Source of the DNA: an uncultured Collinsella sp.
Lineage (GTDB): Bacteria > Actinomycetota > Coriobacteriia > Coriobacteriales > Coriobacteriaceae
NCBI GenBank assembly: GCA_934630375.1
Contig: CAKTVQ010000003.1
Coordinates: forward strand, 67,672 to 131,671
DNA length: 64,000 bases
Reading direction: 5' to 3'
Positions 15,211 to 23,974 of the stretch are shown piece by piece; the first letter of the stretch is position 1; every line of letters begins with the position of its first letter. The notes beneath the pieces were generated by a model. That model saw only the letters and a list, made by a program, of their open reading frames with translations. It was not told the origin of the DNA and did no database searches. The translations under genes were made by a program, and so were the position numbers.

Positions 15211-16113
15211 ATGATTGTCGAGAACCATGCACTGTGGGGCGAGGAGCCGACCGAGGAATATCCGGCGACGTTTACGTATTTGGGTGCCGAGCCGCTGCCC
15301 GATAAACCGAATGGCCGCCGCCCTGCCGTGATTATCTGCGGCGGAGGTGCGTTTACGCATATCGCTCCGCATGAGCAGGATCCCGTGGCGTTTGCGTTTT
15401 TGGATCACGGTTACCAGGCCTTTGTGCTCAACTATGTCACAAGTTCTACGGGTGACGTGAGCTTTCCGCACCCCCAGGCAGATCTTGCCAAGATGGTCGC
15501 CACGGTGCGTGCGAATGCCGACGAGTGGCATGTCGATCCCAAGCGCGTGTGCGTCGTGGGCTTTTCTGCTGGCGGCATGATTTGCGCCTCGCTGGCAACA
15601 CAGTGGAAGACCGGCCCCTTCGCGGCACTTGCCGGGGCGCGTCCGGACGACATTCGTCCCGATGCCGTGGTGCTGGGCTATCCATTGCTCGACTTTGCCT
15701 ATGTGCGCGACATGCAGACGCGCGATCCGCGCATTGACTTGCGTGTGCCCAAGACGGGCGGTAAGACGGGGCGCGATCTTCTCAACGACTATCTGTCGAT
15801 GGTGACGGGTGGCGAGGCAACTGACGAGCATTTGGCCGATATCTGCCCCACCACGCATGTTTCGCGTCAGATGCCGCCGACCTTTGTGTGGGGCGTGTCC
15901 GACGACAAGACGGCGCCGATCGCGCAGGTCTATCCGTTTGCGCAGCGCATGGCCGAGGAGGGCGTCGCTTGCGAGATGCACGTCTTTGACCAAGGTGGCC
16001 ACGGACTTTCGCTCGGCAACGCCAACACCGCGGTCGATAACGAGGACAAACAGGTGGCAGTCCGTCCCTGGATCCGCCTGGCTTTCCGCTTCCTGGAGCG
16101 CCACGGGTTTTAG
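15211..16113 (+). CDS. Alpha/beta hydrolase (acetylesterase-like)
   Basis: The 300-residue protein has the oxyanion motif CGGGAF (about residues 43-48), the nucleophile elbow GFSAGG (about 114-119), an acid residue in the VSDDKTAP region and the His in DQGGHGLS. This is the bacterial acetylesterase / xylan esterase-like subgroup. It is cytosolic (no signal peptide), so it likely deacylates imported sugars or small esters. GAAGGGAG precedes the ATG. The stop codon is the first base of a 12-bp hairpin, and a family-2 repeat follows. Confidence 0.87.
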   Translation: MIVENHALWGEEPTEEYPATFTYLGAEPLPDKPNGRRPAVIICGGGAFTHIAPHEQDPVAFAFLDHGYQAFVLNYVTSSTGDVSFPHPQADLAKMVATVRANADEWHVDPKRVCVVGFSAGGMICASLATQWKTGPFAALAGARPDDIRPDAVVLGYPLLDFAYVRDMQTRDPRIDLRVPKTGGKTGRDLLNDYLSMVTGGEATDEHLADICPTTHVSRQMPPTFVWGVSDDKTAPIAQVYPFAQRMAEEGVACEMHVFDQGGHGLSLGNANTAVDNEDKQVAVRPWIRLAFRFLERHGF

Positions 16114-16140
16114 TTACGGCGTTTTACCAAACGCCGTAAC
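16113..16140 (+). terminator. Perfect hairpin overlapping the hydrolase stop codon
   Basis: GTTACGGCGTTT (16113-16124) and AAACGCCGTAAC (16129-16140) pair over 12 bp with the loop TACC. After 8 bases comes CGCTGCGC, the same order as after the first hairpin of the family-2 element, so it may be a partial extra copy of that module. Confidence 0.7.
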
Positions 16141-16160
16141 CACTTGCCGCTGCGCCTTTG

Positions 16161-16299
16161 GTTCCGCCGTTCTAACGAACGGCGGACCGGTCGACGCTGC
16201 AAGCCCGCCAGAGCGGCAATCTGACGTTCAGCTTCGGCGGCATGACCAGAAGGTCAATGCCGCCTCGCTTCGCGTCACCTTGCTCGCTCTGGCGGGCTT
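16161..16299 (+). repeat. Family-2 structured repeat, copy 1
   Basis: The lead hairpin is CCGCCGTTC-TAAC-GAACGGCGG (16164-16185). A 15-bp outer stem pairs 16201-16215 with 16285-16299. Inside lies a stem GGCGGCAT + GACC around AGAA, closing with GGTC, a bulged A and ATGCCGCC (16236-16264). The unpaired motifs CAATCTG, TTCA and CACCTTG also occur in copy 2 at 44583. Both stems differ in sequence from copy 2 yet pair fully, which points to selected RNA structure. It lies between an esterase gene and feoAB. Confidence 0.75.
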
Positions 16300-16405
16300 T
16301 CGCTGTCCGCGCCAAAACATCGGCGTTGCCATGGCCCAGATGCGGCGCTCGGGGACGCTCCTTTTGTGCCGGTACTTGGGGACGGCCCTTGCACCAATCT
16401 GTTGA

Positions 16406-16435
16406 TTGAACGTCGCTGTGTGTTCGCGCTATCAT
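16406..16435 (+). promoter_or_regulatory. Probable feoAB promoter
   Basis: TTGAAC (16406-16411) and TATCAT (16430-16435) are separated by 18 bases. The pair lies just upstream of the paired GGTTAGCCATGG repeats. Confidence 0.45.
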
Positions 16436-16442
16436 GCATGGT

Positions 16443-16480
16443 TACAATTGGTTAGCCATGGCAAACGGTTAGCCATGGTG
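16443..16480 (+). promoter_or_regulatory. Direct-repeat operator candidate for feoAB (DtxR-like half sites)
   Basis: GGTTAGCCATGG occurs twice, at 16450-16461 and 16467-16478, between the probable -10 and the ribosome site. GGTTAG is also the core half-site of DtxR/IdeR iron boxes, and feo genes are usual targets of iron repressors. The spacing differs from the classic palindromic box, so this is a candidate only. Confidence 0.45.
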
Positions 16481-16525
16481 AACATAAATACAACGCCCTG
16501 TGGGCGCCGGGGGAGGAACACGGAC

Positions 16526-18886
16526 GTGAAGCTCGATACGCTCGAGATTGGAAAGGACGCCGTTGTCGCATCGGTAACATCGGACGATCAGGCGCTCCGA
16601 CAGCATATTTTGGACATGGGCCTAACGCCGGGCACCGAAGTCACCATGATGAAGTACGCCCCCATGGGCGACCCGCTCGAGATTCGCCTGCGCGGCTACG
16701 AGCTGACGCTGCGCAAGGACGATGCCGCCCGCATTGAGCTCGTGGGCATTCACGATACCGATATGGGTCCGCGCGCTAACGCTGCAATCGGCACGACGGA
16801 GCATCCGGCCCTGGGCGAGGGGACGTATTCGCCCCGTGCGGCAAAGACGGCCGTGCCCGAGGGCGCGCCGCTGCACTTTGCCCTCGCCGGCAACCAAAAC
16901 TGCGGCAAGACCACGTTATTCAACCAGCTGACGGGCTCCAACCAGCATGTCGGTAACTTTCCCGGCGTGACGGTCGACCGCAAGGACGGCACTATCCGTA
17001 ACCACCCCGAGGCGAGCGTTACCGACTTGCCCGGTATTTACTCGTTGTCGCCGTACACGGGCGAAGAGGTCGTGAGCCGTCAGTTCATCCTCGACGAGCG
17101 CCCGGACGCCATCATCGACATCATCGACGCCACCAACATCGAGCGTAACCTGTACCTGACGCTGCAGCTCATGGAGCTCGATCGTCCCATGGTCATCGCG
17201 CTCAACATGATGGACGAGGTGACGGCCAACGGCGGCGCCGTGGACGTCAACCTGCTCGAGAGCCTGCTGGGCGTGCCTGTTGTTCCCATTAGCGCTGCCC
17301 GCAACGAGGGTATTGGCGAGTTGGTGGATCATGCCTTGCACGTGGCGCGGTTCCGCGAGCGCCCCGGTCGCCTGGACTTCTGCGCGCCCGATGGTCCAGA
17401 CGGCGGCGCGCTGCATCGCTGCATTCACGGCATCGCCAACCTTATCGAGGACCATGCCGCGACAGCGCATATCCCGGTGCGTTTTGCGGCGACCAAGCTG
17501 GTTGAGGGCGACGAGCTGGTGACCGAGGCGCTTCATCTGGACCGTAACGAACTTGACGCCATCGAGCACATCATTACCCAGATGGAGGGTGAGGCCGGTA
17601 CCGACCGTCTGTCTGCACTGGCTGACATGCGCTTCGGTTTTATCGGCGACGTGTGTGGGCGCTGCGTTGTCAAGCCGCACGAGAGCCGCGAGCACGTGCG
17701 TTCCGTCAAGATTGACCGCATCCTGACAGGTCGTTACACAGCCATTCCGGCGTTTCTGGTGATCATGGGCCTCGTCTTTTGGCTGACGTTTGGCGTGATC
17801 GGCGCGGCGTTGCAGGGACTCATGGAGGACGGCATCGCTGCCATCATCGCCTCGGCCGATGCGGGCCTCAAGGCGTTCGGCACCAATGACGTGGTGCGCT
17901 CACTGGCTGTCGACGGCGTGCTTACGGGCGTGGGCAGCGTACTGACCTTCCTGCCGATTATCGTCGTGCTCTTTTTGTTCCTCTCCATTCTGGAAGACTC
18001 CGGATACATGGCGCGCGTGGCCTTTGTCATGGATAAAGTGCTGCGTCGCTTTGGCCTGTCGGGCCGTAGCTTCGTGCCCATGCTCGTCGGTTTTGGCTGC
18101 ACCGTGCCGGCTATCATGTCGACCCGTACGCTCCCATCCGAGCACGACCGCAAGATGACGGTCATGCTCACGCCGTTCATGAGCTGTTCGGCCAAGTTGC
18201 CGGTCTACGGTCTGCTGTGCGGGGCGTTTTTCCCGCAGGCGACGGTCCCCGCCATGGTCTCGCTCTATCTGATTGGCATTGCGGTCGGTTGCATCGCGGC
18301 TTTGGTGCTCAATCGCACGGCATTTAAGGGCGACCCGGTGCCGTTTATCATGGAGCTTCCCAATTACCGCCTGCCGAGTGTCAAGACGACGGTGATGCTG
18401 GCATGGGATAAGGCCAAGGACTTTATTACCAAGGCCTTTACCATTATCTTTGCCGCTACCGTGGTCATCTGGTTCCTTCAGACGTTCGACATCCGCTTTA
18501 ATGTGGTCGCCGATCAGTCGCAGAGTCTGCTTGCAGGTCTGGGCAGCATTATCGCTCCGCTGCTGGCGCCGCTCGGCTTTGGCGACTGGCGTGCATCCAC
18601 GGCGCTCGTCACCGGACTTATTGCCAAGGAGAGTGTCATCTCGACCCTCACCGTGCTTTTGGGTGCAACCTCGCCCGCGGCACTGTCAACCATGTTTTCG
18701 CCGTTCACCGCCTACGTGTTCCTGGTCTTTACGCTGCTGTACCCGCCCTGTGTGGCGGCTATCGGCGCCGTTAAGAGCGAGCTGGGCGCGCGTTATGCCG
18801 TTGCCGTGTTCGCGTTTCAGGTGACGGTCGCCTGGATCGTGGCATTTGTCGTGCATTCGGCGGGTATATTGCTGGGGTTGGCTTAA
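16526..18886 (+). CDS. feoB: FeoA-FeoB fusion, ferrous iron transporter
   Basis: In this 786-residue protein residues 1-78 form a FeoA SH3-like domain (LRQHILDMGLTPGTEVTMMKYAPMGDPLEIRLRGYELTLR in shorter pieces). A FeoB G-domain follows with GNQNCGKTT (G1), GNFPGVT, DLPGIYS (G3), NMMDE (G4) and SAARNEG (G5). The C-terminal half is the gated membrane channel, with FGCTVPAIMSTRT and SCSAKLPVY. It imports Fe2+, driven or gated by nucleotide hydrolysis. FeoA and FeoB are usually separate proteins; here they are one. The start is a GTG 9 bases after GGGAGG. A longer frame upstream would run through the promoter. Confidence 0.95.
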   Translation: MKLDTLEIGKDAVVASVTSDDQALRQHILDMGLTPGTEVTMMKYAPMGDPLEIRLRGYELTLRKDDAARIELVGIHDTDMGPRANAAIGTTEHPALGEGTYSPRAAKTAVPEGAPLHFALAGNQNCGKTTLFNQLTGSNQHVGNFPGVTVDRKDGTIRNHPEASVTDLPGIYSLSPYTGEEVVSRQFILDERPDAIIDIIDATNIERNLYLTLQLMELDRPMVIALNMMDEVTANGGAVDVNLLESLLGVPVVPISAARNEGIGELVDHALHVARFRERPGRLDFCAPDGPDGGALHRCIHGIANLIEDHAATAHIPVRFAATKLVEGDELVTEALHLDRNELDAIEHIITQMEGEAGTDRLSALADMRFGFIGDVCGRCVVKPHESREHVRSVKIDRILTGRYTAIPAFLVIMGLVFWLTFGVIGAALQGLMEDGIAAIIASADAGLKAFGTNDVVRSLAVDGVLTGVGSVLTFLPIIVVLFLFLSILEDSGYMARVAFVMDKVLRRFGLSGRSFVPMLVGFGCTVPAIMSTRTLPSEHDRKMTVMLTPFMSCSAKLPVYGLLCGAFFPQATVPAMVSLYLIGIAVGCIAALVLNRTAFKGDPVPFIMELPNYRLPSVKTTVMLAWDKAKDFITKAFTIIFAATVVIWFLQTFDIRFNVVADQSQSLLAGLGSIIAPLLAPLGFGDWRASTALVTGLIAKESVISTLTVLLGATSPAALSTMFSPFTAYVFLVFTLLYPPCVAAIGAVKSELGARYAVAVFAFQVTVAWIVAFVVHSAGILLGLA

Positions 18887-18925
18887 CTATTATTGACGGC
18901 GTAACCTCTGCATATCGAGTTGATT

Positions 18926-18966
18926 GCGGCCCCGCATCTGTTGCTGACGGATGCGGGGCCGTTGCT
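18926..18966 (+). terminator. Terminator after feoAB
   Basis: CGGCCCCGCATC (18927-18938) and GATGCGGGGCCG (18950-18961) form a perfect 12-bp stem. A weak T-rich tail (TTGCTATAT) follows. Confidence 0.75.
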
Positions 18967-19006
18967 ATATAATCGCCTCCGCTCAAAATGATTGGAGACG
19001 TTATAT

Positions 19007-20203
19007 ATGAGTCAGGCAAGACAAGATGGCATCTCACTCAAGCAGTGGCTCCCGCTCATCGGGCTCACCTGCTGCGCGTTCGTGTTCAACACGTCGGAGT
19101 TCATGCCCATCGGCCTGCTGACCGACATCGCCGCGTCGTTCTCGCTCACCGAGGCCCAGGCAGGCATCATGATTTCGGTCTACGCCTGGGGCGTCATGCT
19201 GCTGTCGCTGCCGCTCATGGTGTTCGCATCGCGCTTTGAGTTCAAGCGGATGCTGTTGGGCGTGCTTGCCGTGTTCTCGCTGGGCCAGTTCCTGTCCGCT
19301 GTGGCACCGACATATCCCATCCTGGTCTGCGCGCGCCTGGTGGTCGCTTGCGCACATGCCGTGTTCTGGTCGGTCGCCTCGATTATGGCCTCGCGCCTGG
19401 TCGACACTCGTCACGGCGCGCTCGCCATCAGCATGATCGCTACGGGCTCGTCCATCGCGCAGATCTTTGGCCTGCCCCTCGGTCGCGCCATTGGCCTGGC
19501 CGTGGGCTGGCGCATGACGTTTGCCGTGGTCGGGGCCCTTTCTGCCGCTGCGGTGGTGTACCAGGCCGCCGTGTTCCCGGCCATGCCGGCGGGCGAGCGC
19601 TTTACGCTTAAGCAACTGCCCGAGCTGCTCAAGAACCCGTTCCTCATCGCGCTTTATGCGGTCACGGTGTTCATGGCAACCGGCTATTATGCGGGTTACA
19701 GCTATATCGAGCCGTTCCTGGCACAGGTTGCGCACGTCGACGCAAGCGCTATTACCATGACGCTGACGGCGTTCGGCTGCTCTGGTCTGCTCGGAAGCTG
19801 GCTGTTCGGCCGCCTGTTCGACGGGCACCGGTTCCCGTTCTTGGCTATCACGCTCTCCGGCGTGCCGGTGGCTCTGCTGCTCATGGGTCCGGTCGCATCG
19901 TCGCTCGTGGCAGTGCTTGCCGTCTGCGCACTATGGGGCTGCTGCGCCACGGCCTTTAACGTGGCATTTCAGGCCGAGCTCATCAAGTACACGCCGGCGG
20001 ATTCGTCGGCCGTCGCCATGTCGATCTTCTCGGGCCTGTTCAATCTGGGTATCGGCACGGGCACCGCGATCGGCGGCGCCGTGGTTTCGGGCCCTGGCAT
20101 CGCCTGGATCGGCTACGCAGGCGGCACGATCACTGTCGTGGGCGTCATCCTCGCCATCACGGTGCTATTCCCAACCATACGCCGCGCAAAGCCTGTCGCC
20201 TAA
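19007..20203 (+). CDS. MFS transporter (sugar/arabinose efflux-like)
   Basis: This 398-residue protein has 12 predicted transmembrane helices. The start WLPLIGLTCCAFVFNTSEFMPIGLLTDIA matches the DHA1 exporters of the SotB/YdeA type (NTxEFxPxGLL motif). Members export sugars or small drugs. TTGGAG lies 9 bases before the chosen ATG; a start at 18992 would fall inside that site. It is monocistronic, with terminators on both sides. The substrate is not predictable. Confidence 0.88.
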   Translation: MSQARQDGISLKQWLPLIGLTCCAFVFNTSEFMPIGLLTDIAASFSLTEAQAGIMISVYAWGVMLLSLPLMVFASRFEFKRMLLGVLAVFSLGQFLSAVAPTYPILVCARLVVACAHAVFWSVASIMASRLVDTRHGALAISMIATGSSIAQIFGLPLGRAIGLAVGWRMTFAVVGALSAAAVVYQAAVFPAMPAGERFTLKQLPELLKNPFLIALYAVTVFMATGYYAGYSYIEPFLAQVAHVDASAITMTLTAFGCSGLLGSWLFGRLFDGHRFPFLAITLSGVPVALLLMGPVASSLVAVLAVCALWGCCATAFNVAFQAELIKYTPADSSAVAMSIFSGLFNLGIGTGTAIGGAVVSGPGIAWIGYAGGTITVVGVILAITVLFPTIRRAKPVA

Positions 20204-20218
20204 TCACGTTCCCTCATC

Positions 20219-20290
20219 AGTTGCGGTGGAATAGTTCCTGTTTAAGGCCTCTGAAGGCCCAAGCAGGAACCATTCCACCGCAACTTATTT
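20219..20290 (+). terminator. Long imperfect hairpin between the MFS and GH13 genes
   Basis: AGTTGCGGTGGAAT (20219-20232) pairs with ATTCCACCGCAACT (20272-20285). After one A/C mismatch GTTCCTG pairs with CAGGAAC, then comes an internal loop and GGCC/GGCC. TATTTTGG follows. The total stem is about 25 bp, far longer than a typical terminator. Confidence 0.7.
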
Positions 20291-20356
20291 TGGGGGAGAG
20301 GATACAAGCTGGGCATACAATGGATGTCGTTGTGTTGAGCTTACCGGGAGGTTGCT

Positions 20357-21733
20357 ATGTGGGCATACGAGACGACGTTCTACCAGATCTATCCGCTGGG
20401 CTTTTGCGGAGCTCCGCGCGAAAACGCCGCACCCGTTGCCGAGGATGAGCTTGCCCAAGCTGCCGGCACCGCGCCCAACCCCGATGCGCCCATCATGAAG
20501 ATCGCCCAATGGGCTGACTACCTGCAGGAACTCGGCGTTGGCGCTGTGTTGATCAACCCGCCGCTCGAGTCTGATAGCCACGGCTACGACACGCGCAGCC
20601 TGCGCCATATCGACCGTCGCTTGGGTGGGGATGCCGATTTTGCCGCCGTGTGCGAGACGCTGCACGCCCATGGCATCCGCGTGGTGCTCGATGCCGTCTT
20701 CAACCACGTCGGTCGCGGCTTTTGGGCCTTCCGCGATGTTCAGGAGCGCAAGTGGGACTCGCCCTACAAGGATTGGTTCCACATCAGCTTTGACGGTGAC
20801 TCGTGCTACGGCGACGGCTTTTGGTACGAGGGCTGGGAGGGCCATTTTGAGCTTGTGAAGCTTAACCTGCAAAATCCCGCCGTGGTCGATTACCTGCTTG
20901 AGTCCGTGCGTCGCTGGGCCGAGGTCTTTGGCATCGACGGCCTGCGCTTGGACGTCGCCTATATGCTCGACCGCGATTTCATGCGTCGTTTGCATAGCTT
21001 TGCCCGTGAGCTCAAGCCCGACTTCGTGCTGATCGGCGAGACGCTCCACGGCGACTACAACCAGATCGTCAACGACGAGATGCTCGACTCCTGCACCAAC
21101 TACGAGTGCTACAAGGGCCTGTACTCCAGCTTTAACTCGGTCAATATGTTCGAGATCGCGCACTCGCTGCACCGCCAGTTTGGCGGCGATCCGTGGTGCA
21201 TCTACCGCGGCAAGCACCTGTTGTCGTTTGTCGACAACCACGATGTGCCGCGCCTGGCGAGCATCCTTACCGACAAGTCGTGCCTGCGTCCCGCCTATGG
21301 CATGCTCTTTGGCATGCCGGGCATTCCGTGCGTCTACTATGGCAGCGAGTGGGGGATTCCTGGCGAAAAGGGCGGCCCCGATGGTGACTGGGCGCTGCGA
21401 CCTGCGCTCGATGAGCCTGCGCCCAACGAGCTGACGGCCTTCATCAAGCAGCTCGCGCACCTGCGCTCGGCCGACGACGCGGCGGCCCGTGCTCTCAACT
21501 ACGGCGCCTATCGCAACGTGGTGATCCAGAACAAGCAGCTGCTGTTCGAGCGCGCCTGCGACGATGCGACGGTGCTCGTGGCAGTCAATGCCGTGAACGA
21601 GCCCTATACCTTTGGAGCCGGCGAGCTCAACGGCTCCTTCGTCGACCTGCTTGTCGACGATGCGCCCACGGTCGAGCTGACGGGTACCCTTGAGCTTGCA
21701 CCCTACGAGGTGCGCTATCTGTTGAGGGCCTAG
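20357..21733 (+). CDS. GH13 alpha-glucan hydrolase (maltodextrin glucosidase-like)
   Basis: The 458-residue cytosolic enzyme has the GH13 conserved regions: DAVFNHVG, GLRLDVAYM with nucleophile D199, IGETLHG with acid/base E228, and FVDNHDVPR with D296. It lacks a signal peptide and N-terminal extra domain and is smaller than neopullulanases, consistent with an intracellular enzyme acting on short maltodextrins. The ribosome site GGGAGG is well placed. A DNA glycosylase gene starts 3 bases after its stop, so the two are co-transcribed. Confidence 0.9.
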   Translation: MWAYETTFYQIYPLGFCGAPRENAAPVAEDELAQAAGTAPNPDAPIMKIAQWADYLQELGVGAVLINPPLESDSHGYDTRSLRHIDRRLGGDADFAAVCETLHAHGIRVVLDAVFNHVGRGFWAFRDVQERKWDSPYKDWFHISFDGDSCYGDGFWYEGWEGHFELVKLNLQNPAVVDYLLESVRRWAEVFGIDGLRLDVAYMLDRDFMRRLHSFARELKPDFVLIGETLHGDYNQIVNDEMLDSCTNYECYKGLYSSFNSVNMFEIAHSLHRQFGGDPWCIYRGKHLLSFVDNHDVPRLASILTDKSCLRPAYGMLFGMPGIPCVYYGSEWGIPGEKGGPDGDWALRPALDEPAPNELTAFIKQLAHLRSADDAAARALNYGAYRNVVIQNKQLLFERACDDATVLVAVNAVNEPYTFGAGELNGSFVDLLVDDAPTVELTGTLELAPYEVRYLLRA

Positions 21734-21736
21734 GCC

Positions 21737-22297
21737 ATGGCTGCGTCCGACGAGGGCTATCAACATATTGAGCATGGGTTTGAGCCCGTGTTCGACCAGC
21801 ACTCTCGCGTTTTGGTGCTGGGGTCGTTTCCCTCGGTGCTCTCGCGCGCCAACGCCTTCTACTATGGCAATCCGCAGAATCGCTTTTGGCGCGTGATGGC
21901 CGCGTGCCTTGGTGTGCCCGTGCCGCCCAACGAGGGCGACGCTTTGGCGAGTGGCGAGCCTGCGACGCTCGACGCCTCGATTGCCGCCAAGCGGGCTATG
22001 CTGCTAAACGGCGGCGTGGCCCTGTGGGACGTGATCGAGAGCTGTGACATCAAGGGCTCGAGTGACGCCAGCATCAAAAACGTTGTGCCGGCTCGCGTTG
22101 AGCTTATCACGAGCAATACATCCATTGAGCAGGTAATATGCAACGGTGGTACGGCGGGGCGCCTCTACAAGCGCTATCTGCAGGAGCGGACGGGCCTGCC
22201 CGCTGTCGTATTGCCGTCAACAAGTCCCGCTAACGCGGCATGGCGCCTGGAGCGCCTTGTTGAGCGCTGGGGTAGCGCCACGACCTGGACCCTCTGA
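21737..22297 (+). CDS. DNA-deoxyinosine glycosylase (uracil-DNA glycosylase superfamily, family 6-like)
   Basis: This 186-residue protein has VLVLGSFPSVLSR (glycosylase motif 1 region), YYGNPQNRFW and LPSTSPANA, as in the HDG branch of the UDG superfamily. Such enzymes remove hypoxanthine left by adenine deamination. It is linked to the GH13 gene by a 3-base gap; no functional link is evident. Confidence 0.87.
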   Translation: MAASDEGYQHIEHGFEPVFDQHSRVLVLGSFPSVLSRANAFYYGNPQNRFWRVMAACLGVPVPPNEGDALASGEPATLDASIAAKRAMLLNGGVALWDVIESCDIKGSSDASIKNVVPARVELITSNTSIEQVICNGGTAGRLYKRYLQERTGLPAVVLPSTSPANAAWRLERLVERWGSATTWTL

Positions 22298-22384
22298 CTT
22301 CCTCCCATGGGGATGGGCTCGTTTCGCGAGTTTTTTTCTTTCCCGGGGCAGGTTCGAGGTTCGGTTTTATTGCGGTGAGAACGG

Positions 22385-22416
22385 GGGGGTGCGAGGCGCG
22401 CCCCCGGCCTTTTTGT
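22385..22416 (+). terminator. Terminator after the glycosylase gene
   Basis: GGGGGTGCG (22385-22393) and CGCGCCCCC (22397-22405) pair over 9 bp, then GGCCTTTTTG. The rest of 22298-22593, up to the regulator, is AT-rich and shows no gene. Confidence 0.7.
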
Positions 22417-22593
22417 GCGTAATGGTTTCCGGCTGATAGTTGCGTACGCTGCCAACGTCAAATTGCCCTATCGGACGGTTGAAGATGCCATTTTCTACGA
22501 ACCAAGGCTACACAGAGTTTTGCAATTGTATATCGAGATTAAGCAATGGCGGAATTAGTTAAATTGCAATTCACCTTCGGGACTCGATTTGCT

Positions 22594-23607
22594 CTATGTT
22601 GCAAGCTGTCTTGTCAGATTTGTCTCTCGGGATATGCCGAGAGCCGTCCGATAGTCAGCTGGCGTCAGCCCCGTGTCTTCTTTGAACTTGCGATAGAAGA
22701 ATGACATGTTGTCGTATCCGACCTGCTTTCCTATTGCCGTCACGGCAAGGTCGGTATTTGCGAGCAGAGCCTTGGCAATGGAGATTCTTTGCCTCTGTAG
22801 TAACTTGTTGAAGCTGTCTCCCGTTTCGCGCTTGAGCATGCGTGAGAGGCTGTCGGGCGCCATGCCAAAATGTTCTGCGGCTCCTTTAAGGGTGCAGCAT
22901 GAATATTCTTTTTCTATATATGTGAGTACTTCGAGTGCGGGATTTTGCCCGTGTGACGCGTTGGTGATGTCGCTTTCGTAGACGTTGGCAAGCTCGGCCA
23001 CGATGGTTCCAAAAAGAGCTTGAATCATGTTCTTGCTGTACCGGCTCGGTTCCATCCACTCACAAAGAAATTCCTTCATAAAAAGCGATAGCCGCCGGCT
23101 TTGATCGGAATGGAATAGAACGTAGCCGTCATGTGCGCGGCCCTTTGAAATGGAATTGGCAAAAAACGATCCCACGATACTTCCGCATTCGAGCTGAGAG
23201 AAGAAACTCGGAGTTATGCCGCCCTTAGTGAGCTTGATAACGATCAAGATGTCGTTTTCGCCCAAGGGAAGCGTCGTGTGCACGGTGTCCGAGTCCACAA
23301 TGAGCATTTGCCCCCGTTTGAGTTTGAAAGTTGAACCGTTAACGATTTCGGTCGCAGAGCCGTCATACATATAGGCAAGTTCAATTTCATTTTGGCGATG
23401 CAGGGGATATTCCCTAAAACGCGAGTGACGCTTGATGTAGAAGCCTGCAACTACTTGCTGGGGCGCAACTGCAGCGGAACGGGGGATGCCATCGGCCTCC
23501 GCAACCGATGGGTACGGTGTTACCTGGTTGGGGTCTATGCCCCGCTTATAGAGCTCCTCGTGTGCGCTGAGTTGCCTCAGCTGGGCATCCATCTGCTCGG
23601 GCGTCAT
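22594..23607 (-). CDS. AraC-family transcriptional regulator with cupin sensor
   Basis: The 337-residue protein has an N-terminal cupin-like ligand domain (about 60-150, with FREYPLHRQNEIELAYMYDG and LKRGQMLIVDSDTVHTT) and a C-terminal double HTH (about 235-330, ending VGYDNMSFFYRKFKEDTGLTPADYR). It lies divergent to the PTS-glucuronidase operon and is the obvious candidate regulator, probably sensing a glucuronide or uronate. A start at 23631 is possible, but AAAGG is spaced for ATG 23607. Confidence 0.9.
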   Translation of the reverse strand: MTPEQMDAQLRQLSAHEELYKRGIDPNQVTPYPSVAEADGIPRSAAVAPQQVVAGFYIKRHSRFREYPLHRQNEIELAYMYDGSATEIVNGSTFKLKRGQMLIVDSDTVHTTLPLGENDILIVIKLTKGGITPSFFSQLECGSIVGSFFANSISKGRAHDGYVLFHSDQSRRLSLFMKEFLCEWMEPSRYSKNMIQALFGTIVAELANVYESDITNASHGQNPALEVLTYIEKEYSCCTLKGAAEHFGMAPDSLSRMLKRETGDSFNKLLQRQRISIAKALLANTDLAVTAIGKQVGYDNMSFFYRKFKEDTGLTPADYRTALGISRETNLTRQLAT

Positions 23608-23974
23608 CGCCGACCTTTCTCCAAACGGCACTCGATGATATTTATCATAGTGTCGGAAATGGATATATCAATCAGTTGATGTGGTTATACCGTTTATCCG
23701 AATGTAGCTACCGTTTGCCGATGAACTGGCAAAACTGAAGGTGGTTACTAAGTTCATTTAAATCAAACATAGCGGATTAACTGCGAAAACTATTAACAGT
23801 CTGATTTGGTCAATCTTCAACATATTTTGGTTATGTTGCATCAGTTTCTGAGCTGTTAGTTTTAAGCCAATGTCCAAGGGGGACATGAGGCCTCATAACA
23901 GCGTGGAGTTCTTGCGCCCGGACCGGTCATAGGGCGCCGTGCAAACCACCTGCGATATTCCGAAGGGAGCATTC
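23608..23974. promoter_or_regulatory. Divergent control region of the glucuronide locus
   Basis: This is 367 AT-rich bases between the AraC gene and the PTS gene. CAACATA (23818-23824) and TATGTTG (23832-23838) form an exact inverted repeat with a 7-base spacer, a candidate operator. It overlaps a weak TTGGTC-17-GGTTAT pair pointing to the PTS gene. The leader of more than 100 bases before the PTS start shows no clear terminator or riboswitch. Confidence 0.5.

Noticed and set aside
23608..23974. A riboswitch or antiterminator in the PTS leader
   Set aside because: I searched for a terminator/antiterminator pair or RAT-like sequence and saw none; the divergent AraC gene already explains regulation.
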